Counted from the first letter of the stretch, positions 35,699-45,222 are shown. The stretch is 64,000 nucleotides of DNA from Actinomycetes bacterium (GCA_023404955.1 JAEXZY010000126.1:62001-126000); one strand, 5' to 3'. The notes: a model not told the origin generated them from the sequence alone. Made by a program: numbers and translations.

Positions 35699-38188
35699 TC
35701 ACCGCCGAGCGGCAGCCTGACCTCGAGTGATGGCGGTCGGCGTGTATCGGTGAGCCTTTTTGCGAGTTAGCGTGACCAGCTGGGTCAGCAGGATGCCGAC
35801 GACGATGGCGGCCAGCACGCCGACGAGCTTCTGTTCGCCGAACAGCGGATACACCTGGTAGTGCGTGAGATAGATGAACAGTGACGCCTCGGCGATCACG
35901 CCTGCGGTGACCGTCAAAGCGGATGGGCACCGGATGGCGGGCAGCCAGATCAGCAGCGCCAGCCCGATGAACACCAAGGCCTCGCGGTTGGGTTGGCCGA
36001 AGTACCCGACGATTCCGACGGCGAGGACCGCGGTCACGGCGATCCGCTGCCACACCGTCGACGACTTCGAGGCGGCCCAGCCGATGGCGAAGAACCAGAA
36101 CGCCAGGATGGTGAACCAGGCGGCCCTGCCGAGCCCGATGCCGAAGACGTCCCATCGCAGGGCCATGCCCAGGGCCAGGAATGCCGCCGCAACGCCGAAC
36201 GGCCACCGGCGTTCGGCGCGGTCGCCCCACCGCGTCGCGCACAGCAGCGCCAACCCCACCAGGACCCACACCAGGACTTCGACGAACCACAGCCGCCCGG
36301 CGGTCATGCTGTCTCCTGGACCGAGGAACTTGTTGGCCAGCAGTAGATTCGAGGCCGCGTAGTCGTCGGTGACGAGTAGCGCGAATGCCACCCACAGAAA
36401 AGCGGGCACGGCGATCCAGCCGATGGTGCTGACCAGGTGGCGCACCCGGGTGGCGCGCGGCAGGGGGGTGAGGCAGAAGCGGCCGAAGTTGTATCCGGCG
36501 ACGCCCAGCAGGATGTGCGCGCCGCCCCACAGCACCCACAGCTCCGCGTGCGATCCGGCGACCAGGACGATTGCTGCCGCACGCAGCGCCACGCTGGTCT
36601 CGAGCGTTGTTCCCCACCACCGGCGGGTTTTGCGGGCGGACTCCAGCTCGCTCAGCGGCAGCCGCTGCCAATCCGCGGGCAGGTGCCCGAGCGCGCGTTC
36701 GAGCCGCACCGACATGGCGACGTAAGACAGCGAGTTGCCGCCGAGGTCGACGAAGCTGCTGCGGGGATCGACGTCGGCCGTGTCGATCTGCAGCACGTCG
36801 GCGAACAGACCGCGCAGGTCCAGGCGGGCATCGTCGGTCGTCCGGTCGGCGGCCCGCTCGCGTAGGCTGCGATAGTCCGGCTTGCCGGTGGGCAGGCGGG
36901 GGATCTCGTAGACGTCGACCACCCGGATCGCCGCACCGGGGAGACCCGACGCGTCGGCCGCCGCGGCAGCGACGTCGGTGTCCTCGGGACGGTCGGCGGC
37001 GCCGACGAGCAGCAGGCCGTCGCCGTCGGTGCAGATCGCGGTGACGCCGTCGGCGTGCAGGGCCGACTCGACGCGTTGCAGGTCGATGCGCAGTCCGTAG
37101 AGCTTGACGAACCGGTCGCTGCGCCCGACCACCTCGTAGAGGCCGTCGGGGCGCTGCCGGGAGATGTCGCCTGTGCGCAGTTCCTCGACTCCGGCGTCGG
37201 CGGCGAGATCGGCGGCGGTGTGTGCGTACCCCATCATGACGTTGGGTCCGCGGTAGACGAGTTCGCCGGTTCCGTCGGGCATTCCGTCGACCGGTTCGAT
37301 GCGGAACGACCCGCCGGGGATCGGGATGCCGATCGACTCGGGGTGGTCGTGGGCGAGTTCTGGCGGCAGGTAGGCCATGCGTGCGGTGGCCTCGGTGGCG
37401 CCGTACATGACGAAGAACCGCCACCCCGCGCGGTAGCCGAGGTTTGCGAGCCGGCGCACGCGGTCCGGGTCGAGCCGTCCGCCGGCCTGGGTGACGTAGC
37501 GCAGGTTCGGCAGCGACATCGCCTCGAAGCCGATCCGGTCGAGCAGTTCGAAGGTGTGCGGTACGCCGGCGAACGACGTTGCGCCGCGCTTCCGGAACAC
37601 GTTCCAGAAGTCGTCGTCGACCACGGACAGTTCGGTGAGCACGAGCGCGGCTCCGCGTAGCAGGTGACTGTGGGTCACCGACAGGCCGTAGCAGTACGAC
37701 ATCGGCAGAGTCGTTGCGGCCCTGTCGGTTCGGGTGATGTCGAGATAGGTGGCGATCGACTCGGCGTTGGCGGCGAGATTGAACCGGGACAATCGCACCA
37801 GCTTGGGGGAGCCGGTACTGCCGGACGTCGAGAGCAGCAGGGCCAGGTCCGGGTGGAGTTCGGGGGCGGGACGGTGGCGTGTGCCCTCGGTGATGACGCC
37901 GTCGGTGACGATGACGTCGGGGTGGTAGGTGTCGACGACCGACCGGCGGTCGCCGCCCGCGGGCACGGGCAGCACCACGTGGTGGCCGGCGAGCGCACCG
38001 AGGTAGGTCACCAGCGTGGGCAGGTCGTTGCGGGTCTCGAGCAGGACGAGCTTGCGGCAAGTACCCAGTTCCTCGGCGCGGGTCGCGACCTGCGTCGCGA
38101 GTTCGGCGTAGGTAACGGCCTTCTCGGCGGTGAGCACCGCGACGGCGTCGCCGTGGCACGCAAGGTGGTCAACGAGCCGCTCGAACAT
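35699..38188 (-). CDS. Adenylation-carrier-acyltransferase membrane protein
   Basis: About 829 residues. An acyl/aminoacyl-adenylating domain (residues ~1-430; STSGSTGSPKLV, YGATEATARM, ELRTGDISRQRPDGLYEVVGRSDRFVK) leads to a carrier domain with the phosphopantetheine Ser in DLGGNSLSYV (~465), then a ~10-helix acyltransferase-3-like membrane domain (~515-829, LFIYLTHYQVYP). Such single-chain enzymes could load and transfer an acyl or amino-acid group to an exported product. It starts 11 bp inside the iron ABC operon's last gene, so it is likely co-expressed under iron control. Product unknown. Confidence 0.8.
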   Translation of the reverse strand: MFERLVDHLACHGDAVAVLTAEKAVTYAELATQVATRAEELGTCRKLVLLETRNDLPTLVTYLGALAGHHVVLPVPAGGDRRSVVDTYHPDVIVTDGVITEGTRHRPAPELHPDLALLLSTSGSTGSPKLVRLSRFNLAANAESIATYLDITRTDRAATTLPMSYCYGLSVTHSHLLRGAALVLTELSVVDDDFWNVFRKRGATSFAGVPHTFELLDRIGFEAMSLPNLRYVTQAGGRLDPDRVRRLANLGYRAGWRFFVMYGATEATARMAYLPPELAHDHPESIGIPIPGGSFRIEPVDGMPDGTGELVYRGPNVMMGYAHTAADLAADAGVEELRTGDISRQRPDGLYEVVGRSDRFVKLYGLRIDLQRVESALHADGVTAICTDGDGLLLVGAADRPEDTDVAAAAADASGLPGAAIRVVDVYEIPRLPTGKPDYRSLRERAADRTTDDARLDLRGLFADVLQIDTADVDPRSSFVDLGGNSLSYVAMSVRLERALGHLPADWQRLPLSELESARKTRRWWGTTLETSVALRAAAIVLVAGSHAELWVLWGGAHILLGVAGYNFGRFCLTPLPRATRVRHLVSTIGWIAVPAFLWVAFALLVTDDYAASNLLLANKFLGPGDSMTAGRLWFVEVLVWVLVGLALLCATRWGDRAERRWPFGVAAAFLALGMALRWDVFGIGLGRAAWFTILAFWFFAIGWAASKSSTVWQRIAVTAVLAVGIVGYFGQPNREALVFIGLALLIWLPAIRCPSALTVTAGVIAEASLFIYLTHYQVYPLFGEQKLVGVLAAIVVGILLTQLVTLTRKKAHRYTPTAITRGQAAARR

Positions 38189-38198
38189 CACGGCGCGG

Positions 38199-39278
38199 TC
38201 ATCGCCCGTCGCGCGGGCGGTCGCCGAACACCACGGCGGCACCGGTGACGTGGATGCGGACCTTTGCATCGACCGCGGGCGGCGCGACACTGTGCTGACG
38301 GACGGTGATCGGCGCGGCGTCGCCGCCGAGGTCGACGGTGAGCAGGACGTCGTGGCCGCGGAACTCCGACGCCAGAACCGTCGCCATGCCGTCGCTGCGG
38401 TCGTCGTCGGAGACCGCCGCCGCCTCCAATTGCTCCGGGCGGAGCATCAGCGTGCCACCGCCGTCGGGTACGGTGCCGCGGACCGGCAGCCGGCCCAGTG
38501 CCGAGGTGGCGACCCCGCCGGTCACCGTGCACGGCAGCAGCACGCAGTCACCGAGGAATTCGGCGGTGAAACGATCGTTGGGTTCTCGGTAGACCGCCTG
38601 CGGCGTACCGACTTTGGTGAATCGGCCGTCGCGCATCACCGCGACCTGGTCGGCGATCGACAGCGCCTCCTCCTGATCGTGAGTGACGATCAGGGTCGTG
38701 ACGCCGGCGTCGGAGAGCAGCGTCGCCACGGCCTTGCGGGTCGACGCCCGCAGTCCGGTGTCCAGGGCGCTGAACGGTTCGTCGAGCAGCATGAGCGCGG
38801 GCTGGCGGGCGAGGGCGCGGGCGAGGGCCACGCGCTGCTGCTGTCCCCCGGAGAGTTCGTGCGGCCGGCGTGCGGCGTAGGACTCGTCGAGGGAGACGGT
38901 AGCGAGGAGTTCGGCGACGCGCGGCTGGACGTTGCGGCGGCCCGACAGCCCGTAGGCGATGTTCTGGCCCACGGTCAGGTGCGGGAACAGCGCGCCGTCC
39001 TGCGCGACGTAGCCCACGTCGCGGCGATGCGCGGGGATACTGCTGCCGGCTGCTGCTACCTGGCGTCCGGCGATGGAAACCGTTCCCGCATCGGGGTTCT
39101 CGAAGCCGGCGACCAGACGCAGCAGCGTGGTCTTGCCGCAGCCGGAGGCGCCGACCACGGCGGTGATCGTGCCCGCGGTGACGCCGAGGTCGATGCCGTG
39201 CAGCACGGTGTGGCTGCCGAAGGCCTTGGTTAGCCCGGTGACGTCGAGCGCGTTGCCGGTAGCCCCGTGGATCGTCAT
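38199..39278 (-). CDS. ABC transporter ATPase, iron-type (FbpC-like)
   Basis: 359 residues. Walker A (GASGCGKTT), Q-loop, ABC signature LSGGQQQRVALARAL, Walker B LMLLDEPFSALD and the switch His are complete. A C-terminal TOBE-like region (~270-350) is typical of ferric-iron and other CUT1-style importers. ATG 39278 overlaps the permease stop by 4 bp (ATGA). It powers import through the downstream-encoded permease with the lipoprotein receptor. Confidence 0.88.
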   Translation of the reverse strand: MTIHGATGNALDVTGLTKAFGSHTVLHGIDLGVTAGTITAVVGASGCGKTTLLRLVAGFENPDAGTVSIAGRQVAAAGSSIPAHRRDVGYVAQDGALFPHLTVGQNIAYGLSGRRNVQPRVAELLATVSLDESYAARRPHELSGGQQQRVALARALARQPALMLLDEPFSALDTGLRASTRKAVATLLSDAGVTTLIVTHDQEEALSIADQVAVMRDGRFTKVGTPQAVYREPNDRFTAEFLGDCVLLPCTVTGGVATSALGRLPVRGTVPDGGGTLMLRPEQLEAAAVSDDDRSDGMATVLASEFRGHDVLLTVDLGGDAAPITVRQHSVAPPAVDAKVRIHVTGAAVVFGDRPRDGR

Positions 39279-40885
39279 AGCGCGGCCGCCCTGCTGGACT
39301 GCTGGAACAGCACGACTGTCACCGGAACCGCGAGCACGACGAGCAGCAGCGCATACGGTGCGGCGCTGGCGTAGGACAGTTCGCTCGACAGCGACCAGAA
39401 TCGCATCGCCAGAGTGTTGGTGCCCGTCGGCGCCAGCAGCAGGGTGGCGGTCAGCTCGGTGGCCACGGCGACGAATACCAGCGAGGCACCGGCGGCGGCG
39501 GCAGGTGCGGTGAGCCGCAAGGTGACTCGCAGCAGCGTGCGGGTGGGGGAGACACCGAGCGAACGCGACGCCTCCTCCAACGTCGGCGGCACTTGGGCCA
39601 ACCCCGACCGCAGGTTGACCATCGCGCGGGGCATGAACATCAGCACATAGGCCGCGAGGACCAGCGTCGCCGTCTGGTACAGAGGCGGTGCGAAGCGGAT
39701 CGCCACGGTGACGAGCGCGAGCGCGGTCACGATGCCTGGCATCGAACTCGTCACGAAGTTCGAGCCCTCGACGAAGCGGGCGAAGAAGCCGCGGTGCCGC
39801 ACCGCGATCCAGGCGAAGGGGAACGCCAGCACCGTCGTCAACGCCGCGGCCGCGGCGGCCAGCGCCACAGTCTGCACCGTCGACGGTACGATCTCGCCGA
39901 GCGCCCACACGTCGCTGCCGCCGATCCACAGCCACCGCAGGATCGTCCACACCGGAACGCCGAGGGCGAGCGCGGCCAGTGCGGCGAGGGCGGCAACTGC
40001 GGGAAACGTCATGCTCCCGAGGCGATGGGGCAGCGAGGTGCGCTGGGCGCCGGAACCGAGTCGGGCGTAGCGGGCGTTGCCGCGCACCCCGGCCTCGCCA
40101 ACGAGCAACACCAGGCACAGCAGCATCAGAACGCCTGCGAGCGTGCTGCCCGCCGCGCCGTCGAACGTGGCCTGGAACTGTTCGAAGATCGCGGTGGTGA
40201 ACGTCGAGAAGCGCAGCATGGCGAACGCGCCGTACTCGGCCAGCAGGTGCACGCCGATGAGCAGTCCGCCGCCGAGGACCGCCAGGCGAAGCTGTGGCAG
40301 CACCACGCGCCGGAATACGGCCGCCGGGCTGGAACCGAGCGTGCGTGCGGATTCCTCGATCGCCGGGTCGAGGCGACGGAGCGTGGCGGCGGCGGGCACG
40401 TAGACGAACGGGAAGTACGACAGCGAGGCGACGAGAATGCCTGCCCAGAAGCCGTGCAGGGTCGGGACGACGCTGACCCATGCGTAGCTGTTGATGAAGG
40501 CGGGCACCGCCAGGGGAGCGACGAACATCGGTCGCCAGATCGCCCGGCCGGGAATGTCGGAGCGTTCCACCAGCCATGCCGCCCCGATGCCGAGCACGAT
40601 GCAGATCGGGACCGTGACGACGACGAGACCGACGGTGTTGACGAACAATTCGAGCACGCGTGGCCGCGCGAGGAGTTCCCAGACCCGCGTCGGCCCCAGC
40701 GACACCACCGACCAGGCGACGTACCCGATCGGCACGAACGCCGCCACGACCAGCAGCACCACACCGGCGGTGAGGACCGGCCCCGGCCGCGTGGCAGCTG
40801 CCCGGCCGGGCACCTCCGACGGCGGCAAGGCGTCGAGCAGCGCCGCGTCGACGGCCGTCGCGGCGGCGGTACTAACGTCAGCCAC
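39275..40885 (-). CDS. ABC transporter permease, iron-type (FbpB-like)
   Basis: A 536-residue membrane protein with about 12 transmembrane segments arranged as two homologous halves, as in ferric-iron permeases of the FbpB/SfuB family. Cytoplasmic coupling motifs of the EAA kind appear in EESARTLGSSPAAVFRRVVLPQL and EEASRSLGVSPTRTLLRVTLRL. Start GTG 40885 is 4 bp after the binding protein's stop. Both halves in one chain is the normal form of the family. Confidence 0.87.
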   Translation of the reverse strand: MADVSTAAATAVDAALLDALPPSEVPGRAAATRPGPVLTAGVVLLVVAAFVPIGYVAWSVVSLGPTRVWELLARPRVLELFVNTVGLVVVTVPICIVLGIGAAWLVERSDIPGRAIWRPMFVAPLAVPAFINSYAWVSVVPTLHGFWAGILVASLSYFPFVYVPAAATLRRLDPAIEESARTLGSSPAAVFRRVVLPQLRLAVLGGGLLIGVHLLAEYGAFAMLRFSTFTTAIFEQFQATFDGAAGSTLAGVLMLLCLVLLVGEAGVRGNARYARLGSGAQRTSLPHRLGSMTFPAVAALAALAALALGVPVWTILRWLWIGGSDVWALGEIVPSTVQTVALAAAAAALTTVLAFPFAWIAVRHRGFFARFVEGSNFVTSSMPGIVTALALVTVAIRFAPPLYQTATLVLAAYVLMFMPRAMVNLRSGLAQVPPTLEEASRSLGVSPTRTLLRVTLRLTAPAAAAGASLVFVAVATELTATLLLAPTGTNTLAMRFWSLSSELSYASAAPYALLLVVLAVPVTVVLFQQSSRAAAL

Positions 40886-40889
40886 CCAT

Positions 40890-41915
40890 CTAAAGCAGGC
40901 CCGCCTTCGTCATCAGGTCGGTGACCTTCTGCGCGTCGAGGTTCGACGGGTTCACGGCGGGTGCCTGCAGGTCGACAAGCGGCACCAGCGCGGGGTTGGC
41001 CGGAACGCCGCTGGCCACGGGGTACTCGAACGACGTGCCCTTCTCGAGCACTTCTTGGCCGGCCTTGCTGGTGATGAAGGTCAAAAACTTCTGGGCGTCT
41101 TCCTTCTTCTTGCTGGAGTTCAAGATGCCGCCGCCGGAGATCGAGACGAAGGCGCCCGGGTCCTGGTTCCGGAAGTAGTGCAGCGCGGTGTTGCCCGAGA
41201 TTTCCTTGGTCTGCGACTGATCGCGGAACCAGTAATAGTGGTAGATGATCCCGCCCTCGACCTGGCCGTCGTTGACGGCGCGCAGCGTGGCGATGTTGTC
41301 GGAGTAAATCTCCGCGCCTGCCTTCATGCCGGCCAGCCACTGGCCGGTGGCCCGTTCACCGGTGAGTTCCAGCATTGCCGCGACGATGGCCTGGAAGTCG
41401 GGCTTGACCGGCGGGGCACCCCAGCGGCCCTTCCACTCTGGCTTTTCCAGATCCATGATCGAAGTCGGCAGCTGAGCCTCGGTGAGCTTGGTCTTGTCGT
41501 AGGCGAACACGGTGGTACGGGCGGCGACGCCGGTCCACTTACTCGTGGCGGGGCGGAACTGTGGTGGCACCTGAGCGATCGTGGCTTCGTCGACGTCGGT
41601 GAACAGGCCGTCCCTCTCGACCGCGGCCATGGCGGGCGAGTTCTCGGTAAGGAACACGTCGGCCGGCGAAGCGTCGCCCTCGGCGATTAACTGGTTGCCC
41701 AACTCGGTGTCGCCGCCCTGGCGATAGGTGACCTTGATGCCGGTCTCCTTGGTGAAGGCGTCGATCCACTCCTTGGTCAGCGACTCGTGCTGCGCGTTGT
41801 AGACCAGCAGGCCGTCCTCCTCCTCGGAGGACGAGCAGGCAGTAAGACCTGCTGCCAGCCCCCCCGCGACAATGAGGGCGACGATGCGATTCCAGCGAGT
41901 GCGACGGGTTGACAT
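40890..41915 (-). CDS. Iron-type ABC substrate-binding lipoprotein
   Basis: A 341-residue lipoprotein with lipobox GLTAC (~Cys27). The body resembles ferric-binding FbpA/FutA proteins (LLVYNAQHESLTKEWIDAF, TYRQGGDTELGNQLIAEG, IIYHYYWFRD with paired tyrosines that in the family bind Fe(III)). ATG 41915 has GGAGAAA upstream. An IdeR-like box lies ~16 bp upstream, which supports iron repression of the whole operon. Confidence 0.86.
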   Translation of the reverse strand: MSTRRTRWNRIVALIVAGGLAAGLTACSSSEEEDGLLVYNAQHESLTKEWIDAFTKETGIKVTYRQGGDTELGNQLIAEGDASPADVFLTENSPAMAAVERDGLFTDVDEATIAQVPPQFRPATSKWTGVAARTTVFAYDKTKLTEAQLPTSIMDLEKPEWKGRWGAPPVKPDFQAIVAAMLELTGERATGQWLAGMKAGAEIYSDNIATLRAVNDGQVEGGIIYHYYWFRDQSQTKEISGNTALHYFRNQDPGAFVSISGGGILNSSKKKEDAQKFLTFITSKAGQEVLEKGTSFEYPVASGVPANPALVPLVDLQAPAVNPSNLDAQKVTDLMTKAGLL

Positions 41916-41930
41916 CCACAACACTTTCTC

Positions 41931-41949
41931 CGAGGTGAGCCTTGGCTAA
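41931..41949 (-). promoter_or_regulatory. IdeR-like iron box
   Basis: On the minus strand TTAGCCAAGGCTCACCTCG matches 14 of 19 positions of the mycobacterial IdeR consensus. It is ~16 bp before the binding-protein start. Confidence 0.6.
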
Positions 41950-42059
41950 CGAACATACCCTTCGGCATGGCGCCGTTCTAAGTCGCAGGCCCTTGCTGCG
42001 GACGGGCGCGCCGCTCTGCCTCGCCCCGTCTCACGGAGCCCCCACTTAGAGTTCGCACC

Positions 42060-43016
42060 GTGGTGGACAGCTACGAAGTCGTCGACCTCGCCGACTGGAC
42101 TCGCGGTGAGAGCGAACCAGGAGGTGACGAAGCGAAACGATGGTTCATAGCACCAGAGACCTCGCCGCATGCCGGGCACTGGTTGTTCAAGCCACGCCGC
42201 ATCAAAACCCTCGAACTGTCCAAAGAACGTCAGCATCGCGGCGACAAACCCGACGTGCTCGTTCGCGGAGAGGACTGGGCGGAGAAGATCTCCTACGAGG
42301 TCGCCCAGCTGCTGTCTGTGCCTGCAGCGGAAACGGAGTTGGCGACAGTTGTTCAGTTACGCACCCACGAACGCGTCTATGGCTCGATGAGCCGAGACAT
42401 GCGGCCTCGCGCGTGGGCATGGACCCCGGGAGCAGCATTGCTTGCCGAGCGCGACGACGAGTTCGATGCCAAATCCTGCCGCGGCCATACGATTAGCGCC
42501 ATTCGCGAAGCATTAGAGGGGCTGCAAGGTCCGGAGGGCACCAGTTACGCCGACTGGCCCGCATTCGATGTCTTCGCGGGCTATCTGCTCCTGGACGCCT
42601 GGATCGCGAACACTGACCGGCATGCGCACAATTGGGGAGTGCTGCAAAACTCCAGGACGGGCGACGTTTGCCTCGGTCCAAGCTTTGATCACGGGTCGGC
42701 CCTCGCCAGCGGTGACGAGGATAGGGTCCGTGCCCAGCGAATTGAGCAGAAAACCGTCGTGCAGTGGTGCGAGCACGGGCGGACAAAACGCTTTAACGCC
42801 GGCGAGGCGATCAGCCTGATAGATGTCGCCGCTGAGGCCCTGTCAGTCTGCGGAGGCGCGGCACGACAACACTGGACAGCTCAAATAACCAACGTTGACC
42901 TGGATCTATGCTTCGATATCGTTGCAGCGACACCAAATCTGTCGGACCCGACCCGTAGTTTCGTGAGGACAGCACTAGCCACTAATCGAAAGCGAATCCG
43001 TGATGCACTCCGTTGA
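42060..43016 (+). CDS. HipA-like kinase-domain protein
   Basis: 318 residues, GTG start at 42060 with no Shine-Dalgarno and a TAGAGT -10-like hexamer seven bases upstream, so leaderless translation is plausible. The C-terminal part carries the HipA kinase catalytic core: NTDRHAHNWGVL (catalytic Asp and Asn) and PSFDHGSAL (metal Asp). It lacks the HipA N-subdomain and HipB partner seen in the toxin-antitoxin pair. It overlaps the HIRAN-domain gene by ~14 bp, so the two act as a unit. Target unknown. Confidence 0.72.
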   Translation: MVDSYEVVDLADWTRGESEPGGDEAKRWFIAPETSPHAGHWLFKPRRIKTLELSKERQHRGDKPDVLVRGEDWAEKISYEVAQLLSVPAAETELATVVQLRTHERVYGSMSRDMRPRAWAWTPGAALLAERDDEFDAKSCRGHTISAIREALEGLQGPEGTSYADWPAFDVFAGYLLLDAWIANTDRHAHNWGVLQNSRTGDVCLGPSFDHGSALASGDEDRVRAQRIEQKTVVQWCEHGRTKRFNAGEAISLIDVAAEALSVCGGAARQHWTAQITNVDLDLCFDIVAATPNLSDPTRSFVRTALATNRKRIRDALR

Positions 43017-43779
43017 TCTCTTAGTCGAGTCGACAGATGCTGACCCAGGTCTTCGTCGGTCGAGGTTGATTGTCACGCGTCGCGGTGCTGACGATGGGGT
43101 GTATCGGGCGATTGGCTACCTCGATAGGTTGACCGGAGGGGCCGAGCGCCCGACGTATCAATTCACGTACTTGGCTCGCGTGGCGGCTGACCCTGCTTTC
43201 GTGCCGGTCGTTGGGTTCCGCGACGTCAGCCGACTTTACCGTTCCGAGAGGCTATTTCCATCGTTCGCCGACCGGGTGATGAGCGCTAAGCGGCCGGACC
43301 GCCCTCAATACCTTGAGGCTTTGGATCTCGATGCCGACGCTGACGCCTGGGAGATCCTGACCGCCTCCGGCGGGCATCGCGAAGGCGACCCGATCGAACT
43401 CGTCTCGCTGCCCCGATTCGATCGGACCACAGGCGAAACGTCGGCGCACTTCCTTGCTCACGGCGTCAGACATCGCAGCGTAGAGGCCAGCCACCGAATA
43501 ACCACACTGCCCGCGGGCTATCGCCTCGGGCTGGAGCGCGACCCCGAGAACCCTGTTAACTCAGCGGCGATCAGGATTGTTGATCGTGGGATGCACTTGG
43601 GGTTTGTGCCCGATCCGCTTCTTGACTACGTCCATTCGGTAATGGCCAGCGGCACTTACGATCTGACAGTCGTGCGCGCCAACCCTGCTGTAACTCATCC
43701 GCACCTGCGGCTACTGCTGCGCTTGGGCGGACATTGCAGTTCTTTTGTGTTCGACAGCCCAGACTGGAATGCGGTCTAA
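43003..43779 (+). CDS. HIRAN-domain protein paired with HipA-like kinase
   Basis: About 258 residues. The C-terminal half contains a HIRAN-like motif (GLERDPENPVNSAAIRI then HLGFVPDPLLDYV). That domain binds DNA ends in HLTF and its bacterial relatives. The N-terminal part (RSRLIVTRRGADDGVYRAIGYL) resembles HipA N-terminal strands. ATG 43003 is 14 bp before the kinase stop (GTG 43000 also possible). A HipA kinase next to a HIRAN partner suggests a DNA-damage or invasion-linked switch; this is inference. Confidence 0.65.
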   Translation: MHSVDLLVESTDADPGLRRSRLIVTRRGADDGVYRAIGYLDRLTGGAERPTYQFTYLARVAADPAFVPVVGFRDVSRLYRSERLFPSFADRVMSAKRPDRPQYLEALDLDADADAWEILTASGGHREGDPIELVSLPRFDRTTGETSAHFLAHGVRHRSVEASHRITTLPAGYRLGLERDPENPVNSAAIRIVDRGMHLGFVPDPLLDYVHSVMASGTYDLTVVRANPAVTHPHLRLLLRLGGHCSSFVFDSPDWNAV

Positions 43780-43789
43780 CTCCACTCCC

Positions 43790-44313
43790 GTTCCACCTTA
43801 ATAGTTCGAACGGCAAATGCACAGTCAAGCGCTTCAAGGGCATCTTGCCGGGGGTGCCCGGAATTGCTTCTGCGACATCATGTTTGGTGACTGGATTATC
43901 AGCCCTGCTTATCGCACGCCTCCAAAGGCCAGTAGGAGCTTCGAAGTCCTGGAGGTGGTATAGCGTCCGCCGGTTCTCATTAAGCTGATCAAGGCGCGAA
44001 GCTAGGTCGCCGTCGAACCAATGTCTTTCTCTCCCAATGCGGATAAGGCGGCCAGGCCCCAGCGCTTAGTGTTCGGTGTTGGAGGGTGTTGCCACTTCAA
44101 CGTGCCGGCAAGCTCTCGCTCGCAGCAGGCGTGGGCACACAATATGCAGGCCAGATCAGCCCCGAGATGATAGCAACGGGTTGCCTCGATAATGAGAAAA
44201 CCGTTTTCATAGCCGCCGGCGGACGCTCCATAAAGCCTTGGGCCACCATATGACTCGACGATTCGGTTGACCTCGGCCCGACGAACCGGCTCTTTATCTA
44301 TGTCGGTGCCCAT
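43790..44313 (-). pseudogene. Frameshifted hypothetical gene
   Basis: From ATG 44313 the frame reads MGTDIDKEPVRRAEVNRIVES, GGYENGFLIIEATRCYHLGAD, then stops after ALGEKDIGSTAT at 44002. Dropping a duplicated GA near 44025 (GGGAGAGAAAGA) restores a long coherent continuation: ERHWFDGDLASRLDQLNEN, RRTLYHLQDFEAPTGLWRR, then KHDVAEAIPGTPGKMPLKRL. The reading remains open past 43790 into the antisense of the HIRAN gene, so the true 3' end is not certain. Family not recognised. Confidence is good that a 2-bp insertion broke it, or that sequencing error did. Confidence 0.65.
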
Positions 44314-44558
44314 CGACAAACGTCTCTGTGCGTGCAGATGCCAATTTGGCTGATTCCGAATCACGAGGTGCAACTGTAGGGCAACGGGGGATCGAGCCGC
44401 TGTCCGCGCGGATGTCTTCATGGCAGTCCCAAACCGGGATGAGCCACCTGGACTGAAGAGCACTAGAATCGGTACCCCTCCACGCTATTGGCATACTGCG
44501 CTCTATCCGTGCACTATTTCCGGGACAGTCGTAGGGGGGTATGCCGACGGCGCGGCGC

Positions 44559-44900
44559 CTAAGGTGCCAGGGCTGCCCGCAGGTCTTCGGGTATTGGCAT
44601 CGGCGTCGTCAGGCCCGCCGCCGTCCGGCCCGTGTTGCCCTCGGGGTAGCGCCCCGCAAATGAACCGGGTGCGGCGACGACGATCCGGACGACCTGACCG
44701 AGGGCCTCACGTCGGTCGCGCTGTCGGACGGCCAGCACGAACATGGCAGCGTGGTTACAGGTGTGTAGCCACGGGTCAGGCTGCGAGACAATGTGCGCCC
44801 GTTCGAGGTGGTGCCAGCGCGCCTCGGCGGTGCCAGCGGCTTTCGCGGCCGTCATCTCGCGTCGGTAGACGTCCCTCCCGTTGTCGGTGATGCGGCTCAT
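44559..44900 (-). CDS. DUF3703 family protein, copy 2
   Basis: 113 residues starting MSRITDNG, with the DUF3703 signature (HLERAHIVSQPDPWLHTCNHAAMF, RQRDRREALGQVVR, GRYPEGNTGRT). It closely matches copy 1 at 10531, in both the His/Cys motif and overall length of the core. It follows a truncated cation-efflux remnant and methyltransferase, repeating the link of DUF3703 with metal genes. Confidence 0.75.
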   Translation of the reverse strand: MSRITDNGRDVYRREMTAAKAAGTAEARWHHLERAHIVSQPDPWLHTCNHAAMFVLAVRQRDRREALGQVVRIVVAAPGSFAGRYPEGNTGRTAAGLTTPMPIPEDLRAALAP

Positions 44901-44925
44901 GTCGCGCTCCGTTCAGTCGTCGTCG

Positions 44926-45175
44926 TCATTGTCCTCGACCAGTTTCGACCTCCCAGGCTTCTTTGCCTTCGTAGATGGCGAACGCGGAGATGACGAAGCC
45001 AGCGACGGGGTCGGGCCACGCCGTGCCGGTAAGCTCGACCAGCCCGACGCCGACCAGCGTGAGATGCTGAGCAGCACACAACGTGGTCTCGGCGGTGTTG
45101 ACCAGGATGAGGTTGTCTTTGCGGCGGGCGCTGACCTCTTTTTGCTTTTGATCTGCCGGCGGCCCGCGCCCTTCA
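44926..45175 (-). pseudogene. C-terminal remnant of CDF-like cation transporter
   Basis: In a minus-strand frame distinct from the longest open frame, the sequence reads ADQKQKEVSARRKDNLILV, then NTAETTLCA, and LTLVGVGLVELTGTAWPDPVAG followed by FAIYEGKEAW before its stop at 44926. That is the C-terminal membrane part of cation diffusion facilitator-like transporters that accompany DUF3703. The N-terminal transmembrane part is missing, probably deleted up to the methyltransferase stop. Confidence 0.65.
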
Positions 45176-45222
45176 CCAGGATCATCGAAGTGAAGACAGG
45201 ACCAAGACCGCGATGGTCCTCA

